Assembly (NCBI GenBank): GCA_023424585.1
Contig: JAFADT010000798.1
Coordinates: forward strand, 1 to 13,305
Source of the DNA: Pseudomonadota bacterium
GTDB taxonomy: Bacteria; Myxococcota; Myxococcia; Myxococcales; Myxococcaceae
Length of the DNA: 13,305 bases
Direction: 5' to 3'
Below are positions 7,251 to 12,663 of the stretch, piece by piece (positions within the stretch are counted from its first letter, which is position 1; each line of letters opens with the position of its first letter). The notes beneath the pieces were generated by a model. That model saw nothing but the letters and a program-made list of their open reading frames with translations, was not told the origin of the DNA and did not search any database. Made by a program: the position numbers and the translations under genes.

Positions 7251-8276
7251 ATGAACGACACGCTTGGCGGACAACCGTCTCCCACGCAGCAACTGCATGC
7301 GGGCATCACGAGCTACTGGCGCACCCAGGTCATTGGCACCGTGGCCCGCCTGGGAATCGCGGATCTGCTCGCGGGGGGCGCCCGCGACAGTGATTCGCTG
7401 GCGACCGAGCTGGGCGTCCACCCGGACGCCTTGTTCCGGCTGATGCGCGGCGGCATCGCCGCCGGCCTCTTCATCGCCTTCGCCGAGCGGACCTTCGCCC
7501 TGACGCCGATGGGCGAGGGCCTGTGCTCGAACGCCCCCGGCTCGTTGCGGGAGCTGGCCATCATCCAGAGCAGCCCGTCACACTGGCTGCCCTGGGGGCG
7601 CCTCACCGACGCGATCCGCACGGGGACCTCTCCCATGCAGGCCGCGCTCGGCTGCGACATCTGGGAGCACTTCGCCCGCCACCCCGAGGAGGCGGAGCAC
7701 TTCGCCAGGTCCATGGGCGACTGGTCCGAGATGGTGGCCAGCGAGGTGGCGCACCACGTCGACTTCGCGCGGTTCGCGCGCGTGGCGGACATTGGCGGCA
7801 GCCACGGCGATCTGCTGGCGCAGGTGCTGCGCGCCCATCCCTCCTGCCGGGGCATCCTCTTCGAGTTGCCCCAGGTCGCCGAGAGCGCGAAGCCCGTCCT
7901 GGAGTCCCGGGGCCTCGCCAACCGGGTGGAGGTGGTGGCCGGGAACTTCTTCGAGCCCGGCATCCCCGCCGCCGACGCCTACCTGCTCAAACACATCCTC
8001 CACGACTGGGATGATGACGTCTCCACCACCCTCCTCCGCCGGGTCCATGAGGCGGCCCCGGCGGGAGCCCGGCTCTTCGTGGTGGAGCTGGTGATTCCAG
8101 ACAACCGGAACCCGGACCCCACGCACCTGATGGACCTCAACATGCTGGTGGTCGCCAACGGGCGCGAGCGCACCCGCGAGGAGTTCCACTCGCTGCTCAC
8201 CGCGACCGCCTGGAAGGTGGAGCGCCTCATCCTCACGCGGAGTGGCACGAGCATCATCGAGACCGTGAAGGCCTGA
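7251..8276 (+). CDS. SAM-dependent O-methyltransferase, COMT-like (dimerising plant/actinomycete type)
   Basis: A 341-residue enzyme of the hydroxyneurosporene/caffeate O-methyltransferase class. The N-terminal ~100 residues form the winged-helix dimerisation domain (TVARLGIADLL, ELGVHPDALFRLMR, FALTPMGEGL). The Rossmann domain has SAM motif I at about 178-186 (VADIGGSHG), the acidic-loop region (LFELPQV), and the catalytic-base context LKHILHDWDDD with His251. These enzymes usually methylate hydroxyls of small aromatic or polyketide metabolites. No biosynthetic cluster is visible here, so the substrate is open. The ATG at 7251 has no SD in the preceding 20 bases, so a leaderless or short-leader mRNA is possible. 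It is convergent with the OmpA-domain gene across a hairpin. After its TGA the same frame stays open for 38 more codons without a recognisable domain. Confidence 0.93.
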   Translation: MNDTLGGQPSPTQQLHAGITSYWRTQVIGTVARLGIADLLAGGARDSDSLATELGVHPDALFRLMRGGIAAGLFIAFAERTFALTPMGEGLCSNAPGSLRELAIIQSSPSHWLPWGRLTDAIRTGTSPMQAALGCDIWEHFARHPEEAEHFARSMGDWSEMVASEVAHHVDFARFARVADIGGSHGDLLAQVLRAHPSCRGILFELPQVAESAKPVLESRGLANRVEVVAGNFFEPGIPAADAYLLKHILHDWDDDVSTTLLRRVHEAAPAGARLFVVELVIPDNRNPDPTHLMDLNMLVVANGRERTREEFHSLLTATAWKVERLILTRSGTSIIETVKA

Positions 8277-8377
8277 GCGGCGGAGGCGGCCGTGGACTGC
8301 GCCGGCTTCCTGCCGCGGAAGGACGCCCAGGGGCGCCATTGCGGCCAGACCGTCTGGACCAACGACGCGGACGGGCA

Positions 8378-8402
8378 AGGGCGGCGCCCGTGACGCCGCC
8401 CT
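8378..8402. terminator. Bidirectional GC-rich hairpin between convergent genes
   Basis: A perfect 9-bp stem, AGGGCGGCG (8378-8386) and CGCCGCCCT (8394-8402), with a 7-nt loop, lies between the 3' ends of the methyltransferase (8276) and OmpA-domain (8422) genes. On the plus strand a short T-containing stretch (TCCGGCCTTCTT) follows. The location is right for a shared terminator, although the U tract is poor on both sides. Confidence 0.5.
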
Positions 8403-8421
8403 CCGGCCTTCTTGAAAGGGA

Positions 8422-8937
8422 TTACAGCCGGACCTGGAGCTCGTAGCGGCGGTTCTGGGCCTTCTTCGCCTCGGTGTTGTCTGGCTTCACCAGGAGGCGC
8501 TCGGAGCCGTAGCCCACGGCGGTGATCTCCCCGCGGGGGATGCCGCGCGAGACCAGCTCCTTGACGATGGTCTCCGCGCGCTTCTCGCTGAGCGCCTTGT
8601 TCTTCGCGGCGTCACCCGTGGAGTCCGTGTGGCCGGAGACCTCGAACTTGTAGCTGTTCACCCCCGCCGCGACGAGCTGCTTCTTCGCGTCGATGAGGAC
8701 GTTGGCCAGCTTCTTGAGCTTCGCGTCGCAGCCAGGCGCCAGCTCGGCGGTGCCCGTCTTGAAGCTGCACTGGTTCTTCTTCGCCTCCTCCGTCAGCTTC
8801 GTGTTGACGCGCTTCTCGACGGCGGACTTGCTGGCATTGCCCGCGGCCTTCTTGACGGAATCCAGGGGGCTTTGCGCGGCGGCCACGCCCGGGACGGCCA
8901 GCAGCGATACGGCGATGCAGAGCGCCTTGAGCTTCAT
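8422..8937 (-). CDS. OmpA-domain peptidoglycan-binding envelope protein
   Basis: A 171-residue protein. A Sec signal peptide (about 1-21, cleavage near GVAAA-Q) is followed by a short Lys/Ala-rich, probably helical segment (24-55) and an OmpA C-terminal-like domain (about 57-171). The peptidoglycan-binding signature is intact: SGHTDSTGDAAKNKALSEKR, with D105 and R120 exactly 15 residues apart, like Asp271 and Arg286 of E. coli OmpA, then GYGSERLL and the closing NRRYELQV. Cys57 and Cys70 flank the TGTAEL strand and probably form a disulphide. There is no barrel and no lipobox, so it is likely periplasmic and binds the cell wall non-covalently. The ATG at 8937 has a strong SD (AAGGAG, 8 nt upstream, bases 8946-8951). 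The frame extends upstream to 9186 but that part is not supported. A 106-bp gap separates it from the ArsR gene upstream. Confidence 0.93.
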   Translation of the reverse strand: MKLKALCIAVSLLAVPGVAAAQSPLDSVKKAAGNASKSAVEKRVNTKLTEEAKKNQCSFKTGTAELAPGCDAKLKKLANVLIDAKKQLVAAGVNSYKFEVSGHTDSTGDAAKNKALSEKRAETIVKELVSRGIPRGEITAVGYGSERLLVKPDNTEAKKAQNRRYELQVRL

Positions 8938-9043
8938 TCGTAGAACTCCTTGGGCTCCAGGGAAGGGAGCCGGCCCCGGAGGCTGCCGAGGGAGGCGCGT
9001 CGCGTCCAGCGACACGCTGTGGGCAACGGGGGGCGCCTGCCTG

Positions 9044-9370
9044 CTAGCCGCGCTTCTTCTTGCCCCGCGCGACTTCTGTAGCCAGGGCGTCCAGCTTCGG
9101 CGTCCAGAACGCACGGAAGCGGTCCAGCCAGGCGTCCACCTCCGCCAGCGGGGCGGCGTCCACGGCGTAGAGGCGCCGGGCGCCATCCACCCGCACCGTG
9201 GCGAAGCCGTTGTCCCGTAGGACCTTCAGGTGCTGCGAGACGGCCGACTGCGTGATGCCGAACTCGCGCTGGATGACCTCCACGACCTCACCCGAAGCGT
9301 GCTCGCCTTCCGCGAGCAGCTCCAGGATGCGGCGGCGGACCGGATCACCGAGGACATCGAAGGCGTGCAT
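9044..9370 (-). CDS. ArsR-family winged-helix repressor, partner of the SRPBCC gene
   Basis: A 108-residue ArsR-type regulator. The winged helix covers about residues 3-70: FDVLGDPVRRRILELLAEGE opens it, FGITQSAVSQHLKVLRDNG holds the recognition helix, and VRVDGARRLYAV is the wing. It contains no cysteine at all, so the metal-sensing ELCVCDL-type site of classical ArsR/SmtB proteins is absent and the signal is not arsenite or a thiolate-bound metal. The C-terminal tail (residues 75-108) is a helix ending in a Lys/Arg cluster. Its ATG overlaps the TGA of the SRPBCC gene (TGATG), so the two are translationally coupled. ArsR regulators paired with SRPBCC/AHSA1 proteins are a common bacterial arrangement. 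Autoregulation through the AT-rich site at 10041-10060 is likely but inferred. Confidence 0.93.
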   Translation of the reverse strand: MHAFDVLGDPVRRRILELLAEGEHASGEVVEVIQREFGITQSAVSQHLKVLRDNGFATVRVDGARRLYAVDAAPLAEVDAWLDRFRAFWTPKLDALATEVARGKKKRG

Positions 9371-9996
9371 CAGCCCCCTGTATAGAACGCGGCCGTGCGC
9401 TCGGCCATCCCTCGGGCCACGTCCGGCGCCTCTCCGGCCGCCACGTGGGCGTCGGCCCAGGCCTGCGCGCTCGCGCGCATGAAGGCCTTCGCCTCGTCGG
9501 AGGTGCTCCAGGAGGCGGCGGCCTCCGCGGCCACGTCCTTGCCTGTTTCGAGGTACAGGCCCAGGCCCAGGAAGCCCAGGTCCCAGCCCACGCCCGTGGC
9601 GCCAGGACCGAACTGGCTCCAGAACTGTTCGATGTCCGCGCTGTGCACGATGTGCTCGAGCGTCAGCCGCGTGCCCTGGCCCTCCGGCGCCAGCCGGACG
9701 GTCACCCAGCTCATTCCACCGTTCATCTCCCACGTCAGGTCGAACGCCGAGGGCTTGTCGCACCGGGTGATGGTGCCCCCCGCGTTCCCCTTGATCTGAT
9801 AGCGACCGCCCTTCTGTAGCTGCCCCTCGACGGGCGCGAACCAGCGCGGGATGCGCTCGGCGTTGGTGACCGCGTCCCACAAGTCCTCGATGTCCGTGGG
9901 GTAGACGCGCTGCGCGACGACGACGTGGGCCGGCTTGCCCTCGTGATCGCGTTCGACGCAGGTGCGGAACTGGGCGCCAATGAGCTGGTGAAGCAT
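9370..9996 (-). CDS. SRPBCC (AHSA1/START-like) ligand-binding domain protein
   Basis: A 208-residue cytosolic protein. The SRPBCC hydrophobic-pocket fold is recognisable from VVAQRVYPTDIEDLWDAVTN, then ERIPRWFAPVEG, GGRYQIKGNAGGTI, FDLTWEMNGG and TRLTLEHIVHS. This is the pattern of AHSA1 family (Hsp90 ATPase activator homologue 1-like) proteins, and the bacterial members bind unknown small hydrophobic ligands. The C-terminal ~70 residues are Ala-rich and helical. The start at 9996 is favoured by a near-perfect SD (GGAGGAGGT, 6 nt upstream, bases 10003-10011); an in-frame ATG at 10038 lies upstream of that SD and is unlikely. It is the first gene of a two-gene operon with the ArsR regulator, a reversed order relative to the more usual ArsR-first layout. 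An AT-rich promoter/operator precedes it. Confidence 0.9.
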   Translation of the reverse strand: MLHQLIGAQFRTCVERDHEGKPAHVVVAQRVYPTDIEDLWDAVTNAERIPRWFAPVEGQLQKGGRYQIKGNAGGTITRCDKPSAFDLTWEMNGGMSWVTVRLAPEGQGTRLTLEHIVHSADIEQFWSQFGPGATGVGWDLGFLGLGLYLETGKDVAAEAAASWSTSDEAKAFMRASAQAWADAHVAAGEAPDVARGMAERTAAFYTGG

Positions 9997-10040
9997 GTGC
10001 GGACCTCCTCCGTTCACCGGAGTCACTACAGTCCGCACTC

Positions 10041-10060
10041 ATATTAGTCAATTCTTATAT
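10041..10060 (-). promoter_or_regulatory. AT-rich promoter/operator of the SRPBCC-ArsR operon
   Basis: In very GC-rich surroundings this island is almost pure AT. It holds an imperfect inverted repeat, ATATTAG (10041-10047) and CTTATAT (10054-10060), matching at 6 of 7 positions across a 6-nt spacer, as is typical of ArsR-family operators. On the minus strand it includes TTGACT (10051-10046) as a possible -35 and TATAAG (10059-10054) as a possible -10. Which one drives transcription is unclear, because neither has a good partner element at normal spacing. It lies 44-64 bp upstream of the SRPBCC start. Confidence 0.5.
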
Positions 10061-10239
10061 AACTCGCGGCGCTGGGCATGTGGCGCGCGCGTGCCCATGG
10101 CGACTGGCTCGTAGGTGCGCGTGTCGCGGAAGTGAGGCTGCTGGAGCGCGTACCAGGCGCTCAGGTTCGACTTTGCACTCCACCACGCGGGCACGCGCCG
10201 CCAGCCGCCCTGCCCTCGGGGTCGCGACTGGAAGGACAC
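10048..10239 (-). other. Possible C-terminal gene remnant or short orphan ORF
   Basis: In the 264-bp gap between the SRPBCC promoter and the Cys-rich lipoprotein, one minus-strand frame reads like real protein for about 63 codons. It starts near a GTG at 10239 (VSFQSRPRGQGGWRRVPAWW), continues with AKSNLSAWYALQQPHFRDTR, and ends at a TGA inside the AT-rich operator. It is rich in Trp, Tyr, Phe and Gln, has high GC at third positions, and does not look like a random GC-rich frame. The GTG has no SD and the family is not recognised. It may be the truncated end of a lost gene, a short orphan, or chance. Confidence 0.3.
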
Positions 10240-10262
10240 CGCTCGCGGCGAGGCACCCGCGG

Positions 10263-10281
10263 CGTCACCTTCGAGGTGACG
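10263..10281 (-). terminator. Strong hairpin downstream of the Cys-rich lipoprotein gene
   Basis: Perfect 8-bp arms CGTCACCT (10263-10270) and AGGTGACG (10274-10281) enclose TCG, so the loop reads as TTCGA if the terminal A-T pair is left open. It lies 45 bp past the stop of the Cys-rich lipoprotein gene. No T tract follows on either strand, so it is only a candidate terminator or mRNA 3' stabiliser. Confidence 0.35.
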
Positions 10282-10325
10282 GGGCCCACCCGCCGAGGGC
10301 CCCGCCGCCAGCGCGGCGCCGCCCG

Positions 10326-10817
10326 CTATGGATCCTGCGGCACCTGCGGGCAGTTCGGACCGGTGCAGACGGGGCCGCAGTCCGAGCACCAGCCCATCTC
10401 ATGGACCTCGCAGAGGTGGTCGCCACACGTCAGGCTTCCGCAGTCCGACAAGCAGCTCGCCACCGTCTCGTTTCCGTTGCACACGCCGTCCCCGCACCAG
10501 GTGGAGGGGCCGCAGTCCCACGGGCAGGTGGCGTTCGTCTCGCCGTTGTCGCACCAGCCGTCGCCACAGAAGGGCAGCGGCGTGCAGTCCTCGACGCAGG
10601 TGTCGACGGACTCGCCGTTGGCGGTGTCACAGATGCCGTCACCGCAGATGAAGGCACACGGCAGACAGTTCCACGGGCCCACGCCGCCACAGGGACATTC
10701 GGACCCGAGCTCGGACTCCGCCTGCGCCGGCGCCACGGACTCGTCGTCCACGCTGCCGCACGCGGCGAGCAATCCCAATGACAATGACGCGAACACCCTC
10801 AACAGACGTGCTTTCAC
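10326..10817 (-). CDS. Cys-rich lipoprotein with four CGDG-type repeats
   Basis: A 163-residue secreted protein. The lipoprotein signal is MKARLLRVFASLSLGLLAAC, with Cys20 in LAAC. It is followed by a short acidic, Ala/Ser/Glu-rich linker, then 22 further cysteines. The core is four repeats beginning at C58, C84, C108 and C131, of the form C-G-D-(G/H)-x-C...C-x(2,3)-D-C, each with four cysteines (for example CGDGWCDNGE, then CPWDC). Two extra Cys pairs lie on each side (CPC, CLPC; CSDC, then PVC and PNC). Disulphide-bonded extracellular modules of this kind are frequent in myxobacterial surface proteins, usually attached to large proteins; here they stand alone. Function is unknown; the conserved acidic residues in CGDG could bind Ca2+ (inference). 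The start is GTG at 10817 with the SD GGGAG 6 nt upstream. A recognisable promoter lies just upstream. Confidence 0.85.
   Translation of the reverse strand: MKARLLRVFASLSLGLLAACGSVDDESVAPAQAESELGSECPCGGVGPWNCLPCAFICGDGICDTANGESVDTCVEDCTPLPFCGDGWCDNGETNATCPWDCGPSTWCGDGVCNGNETVASCLSDCGSLTCGDHLCEVHEMGWCSDCGPVCTGPNCPQVPQDP
10377..10646 (-). repeat. Four tandem coding repeats (CGDG modules) in the Cys-rich lipoprotein
   Basis: Units start at the codons for C58 (10646), C84 (10568), C108 (10496) and C131 (10427), with periods of 26, 24 and 23 residues. Cys spacing is C-x4-C-x10-C-x3-C, C-x4-C-x8-C-x3-C twice, and C-x4-C-x7-C-x2-C. The two middle units are the most alike; the last is shorter and has lost the second Gly (CGDH), which suggests old duplications. 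Confidence 0.8.
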
Positions 10818-10845
10818 GAGAGGCTCCCGGTTGGAGGTGCCCTCA

Positions 10846-10877
10846 GTGATAGCACAGCCTGTTTTACCCGATAAAAC
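10846..10877 (-). promoter_or_regulatory. Promoter with extended -10 and overlapping AT-rich inverted repeat, upstream of the Cys-rich lipoprotein
   Basis: On the minus strand TATCAC (10851-10846) is preceded by TG plus one base, an extended -10. TTATCG (10874-10869) sits 17 bp upstream as a weak -35. An inverted repeat GTTTTA (10861-10866) / TAAAAC (10872-10877) with a 5-nt spacer overlaps that -35 and could be a repressor operator. Because it lies 4 bp after the DoxX stop it might instead be that gene's terminator hairpin. The predicted leader is about 20 nt and contains the SD. Confidence 0.5.
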
Positions 10878-10880
10878 CCC

Positions 10881-11312
10881 CTACCCCGCGCGGCGGGTTC
10901 GCCGCCACGCATCCACGGAGAGGTGGTCGTGGTGCGCGGTGGCGATGAGCACCACGTAGAAGGCCAGGTAGGTCATCTGGATGCTCGCCGCGTTCCAGTT
11001 CTGCGCGGAGCACGCACCACCGATGAGCAGCAGCATCAGCAGCGTCCCCGCGACGAGCACGCGCCTCACCTCCACGCCCAGCAGCACCAGGAGCCCGATC
11101 ACCGCCTCCGCCACCGGGATGACCAGGCTCACCGCGTACACCCACGAGGGCGGCAGCGGGCTCTTGTCGAAGGAGTCGCGCATGCCCGCCGCGAACGCCG
11201 TGAGCTGCGGCAGGCGGAAGAGGCCATGGAGCGCGATGTTGAGCCCCAGCCCCACCCGGGCCAGGGCGTACGCGAGGCGTGAGTTGTCGACAGGCTGCGA
11301 GGGCACGGTCAT
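10881..11312 (-). CDS. DoxX-family four-helix membrane protein
   Basis: A 143-residue integral membrane protein of typical DoxX size with four predicted helices at about residues 12-34, 57-79, 83-103 and 108-126. The first helix has the family-like VGLGLNIALHGLFRLPQL; helix two has the conserved PVAEAVIGLLVLLG. The C-terminus is a short polar tail with a His cluster (ATAHHDHLSVD). DoxX proteins are poorly defined; some are linked to thiosulphate:quinone oxidation or to oxidative-stress membrane complexes, so no reaction is assigned. The ATG at 11312 is favoured by the SD GGAGGT 6 nt upstream (11319-11324); an in-frame ATG at 11378 lies upstream of it and overlaps a hairpin. It is transcribed in the same direction as its neighbours but is bounded by hairpins upstream and an AT-rich inverted repeat downstream, so it is probably monocistronic. 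Confidence 0.88.
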   Translation of the reverse strand: MTVPSQPVDNSRLAYALARVGLGLNIALHGLFRLPQLTAFAAGMRDSFDKSPLPPSWVYAVSLVIPVAEAVIGLLVLLGVEVRRVLVAGTLLMLLLIGGACSAQNWNAASIQMTYLAFYVVLIATAHHDHLSVDAWRRTRRAG

Positions 11313-11346
11313 CGGGAGACCTCCGTGGCTCCCCGTGTCCCTCCGA

Positions 11347-11375
11347 ACGCCCGCGAGGACAAGCCCCGCGGGCGT
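11347..11375 (-). terminator. Second hairpin between the P-domain lipoprotein and DoxX genes
   Basis: Perfect 9-bp arms ACGCCCGCG (11347-11355) and CGCGGGCGT (11367-11375) enclose an 11-nt loop. It directly follows the hairpin at 11381-11405 in the direction of transcription. It lacks a U tract and lies 35 bp upstream of the DoxX start, so a regulatory role is as possible as termination. Confidence 0.35.
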
Positions 11376-11380
11376 CAAAG

Positions 11381-11405
11381 CATCCTTCGATGGACTCGAA
11401 GGATG
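11381..11405 (-). terminator. Terminator hairpin just after the P-domain lipoprotein gene
   Basis: Perfect 10-bp arms CATCCTTCGA (11381-11390) and TCGAAGGATG (11396-11405) enclose a 5-nt loop. The stem starts 4 bp past the TGA of the P-domain gene and is followed on the minus strand by CTTTG, a minimal U tract. Position and stem quality make a terminator the first reading. Confidence 0.5.
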
Positions 11406-11409
11406 GGCG

Positions 11410-12621
11410 TCAGTCCCAGCGGCTGGTGAGCTTCAGCTTCCACTCGCGCAGCTTGCCGTTGCCCACGCCCGACGGGTTCACGATGTGCAGCTTCCACAGG
11501 CCGTTGACGGAGCCGTCGCGCGGGATGCCGCGCGTCACCGGGATGCGCTTGGGCGGCGTGCCCTCGTTGGGGCCGTCCCACAGGAGCGCCGTCTCACCGC
11601 CCGGATCCTCCAGCGTCAACACCAGCCTGGACGGGTTGTTGTGCGCCAGGTCCAGCTCCACCGTGATGTCCTCCGGCACCGTCGCCAGGCCCACCACCGG
11701 CTGCGTCGACGTCCGCGGCGTCGTGTTCCCCTGGAGCGTCAGGTCCGCGAACGCCGTGAACTCGCCCGACATCCACGCCGGCCGGCACCAGCCCTCCGTC
11801 GCGCCCGAGTCCAGCCCGTGGCACGCCAGCCCGTCCTCACAGGGCACGAAGCGCGAGCACGAGGCGCCGTCGCCCGGGAGGCTCGACGTCGTCACACAGC
11901 GGCCGTAGGGGCTGGAGCCGTCATACGGGATGCCCTCGCAGTGCAGCCCCGTCCCGCAGGTCGCCGCGCCCGTGCACGGGTCGCCCTCCTCGCCCTGCTG
12001 GGTGGCCGTCTTGAGGTTCTGGAGCGCCGTCGCGTCCACGGACGGCAGCCGGCCCAGCCGCAGGATGTCGTAGAAGGGCCGCGCCGCCACCATCGCGTTC
12101 GCCGCCACCGCGGGCACGTGGTACGTCGTCTGAAGCGCCGCCAGCGGCTGCGTGTTCACCACCGCCAGCGCGCGCCGGGCCTCCGCCACGTTGAAGGACA
12201 CGCCGTGGAAGGTGCCCACCCAGCCATCCACCGGCAGCTCCACCCGGCCCGTGCCCCGGGCGTACGTCTCCAGCGCCGTCAGCGCCGCCGGCCCCACCTG
12301 GGGCAGCGCGTCCACCTGCTCAATGGAGACGAAGCGCCGGTCGTCCGCCGTGTGCGCGATGCCGTCCGGCCCGTTGCGGGAGGTGATGATGCTCTGCGCG
12401 GCCTGCGAGTTGAGCGGCACCTCCGTGTCCAGCACGGCGAAGGTCGTGGCCCAGTCGTTGAGGAACAGCACCACCCCGTTGCCCGCGGGCGTGCCCGAGG
12501 CCAGCTCCTGCGCCTGCGCGGACAGCGCGTCAGCCGGCGTGTCCGACACCGCGGCCGCGCCGCAGCTCAGGAGGAGGGGAACCGAGGAAAACGAAAGAAA
12601 ACGACGGAGTCTGGAGTTCAT
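11410..12621 (-). CDS. Lipoprotein with helix-hairpin-helix region, Cys-rich middle and C-terminal P domain
   Basis: A 403-residue exported protein. The signal peptide ends in a lipobox (FSSVPLLLSC, Cys20). Residues about 65-205 contain two helix-hairpin-helix-like units of the ComEA/GspK kind: the first around FVSIEQVDALPQVGPAALTAL (97-117), the second around VVNTQPLAAL to DATALQNL (154-203). Residues 215-281 hold eight cysteines with spacing like disulphide-bonded extracellular modules (DPCTGAATCGTGLHC, ASCSRFVPCEDGLAC). The last ~115 residues match a proprotein-convertase P domain (PF01483-like): DITVELDLAH, LVLTLEDPGGE, NGLWKLHIVN and the closing GKLREWKLKL. P domains normally cap subtilisin-type proteases, but no protease domain is present. 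The start at 12621 gives the cleanest signal peptide; ATG at 12630 and TTG at 12639 are in-frame alternatives. It lies 42 bp after the chemotaxis gene and is followed by a hairpin. Role unknown; surface binding is an inference. Confidence 0.82.
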   Translation of the reverse strand: MNSRLRRFLSFSSVPLLLSCGAAAVSDTPADALSAQAQELASGTPAGNGVVLFLNDWATTFAVLDTEVPLNSQAAQSIITSRNGPDGIAHTADDRRFVSIEQVDALPQVGPAALTALETYARGTGRVELPVDGWVGTFHGVSFNVAEARRALAVVNTQPLAALQTTYHVPAVAANAMVAARPFYDILRLGRLPSVDATALQNLKTATQQGEEGDPCTGAATCGTGLHCEGIPYDGSSPYGRCVTTSSLPGDGASCSRFVPCEDGLACHGLDSGATEGWCRPAWMSGEFTAFADLTLQGNTTPRTSTQPVVGLATVPEDITVELDLAHNNPSRLVLTLEDPGGETALLWDGPNEGTPPKRIPVTRGIPRDGSVNGLWKLHIVNPSGVGNGKLREWKLKLTSRWD

Positions 12622-12663
12622 GGCGTCCATGTACTCCAAGACAGGCCGCGTGTCGGTGACCGT

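Noticed and set aside
8953..8971. 6-bp stem GGCTCC/GGAGCC just upstream of the OmpA-domain gene SD
   Set aside because: It does not sequester the SD and is short; no evidence for a riboswitch or thermosensor.
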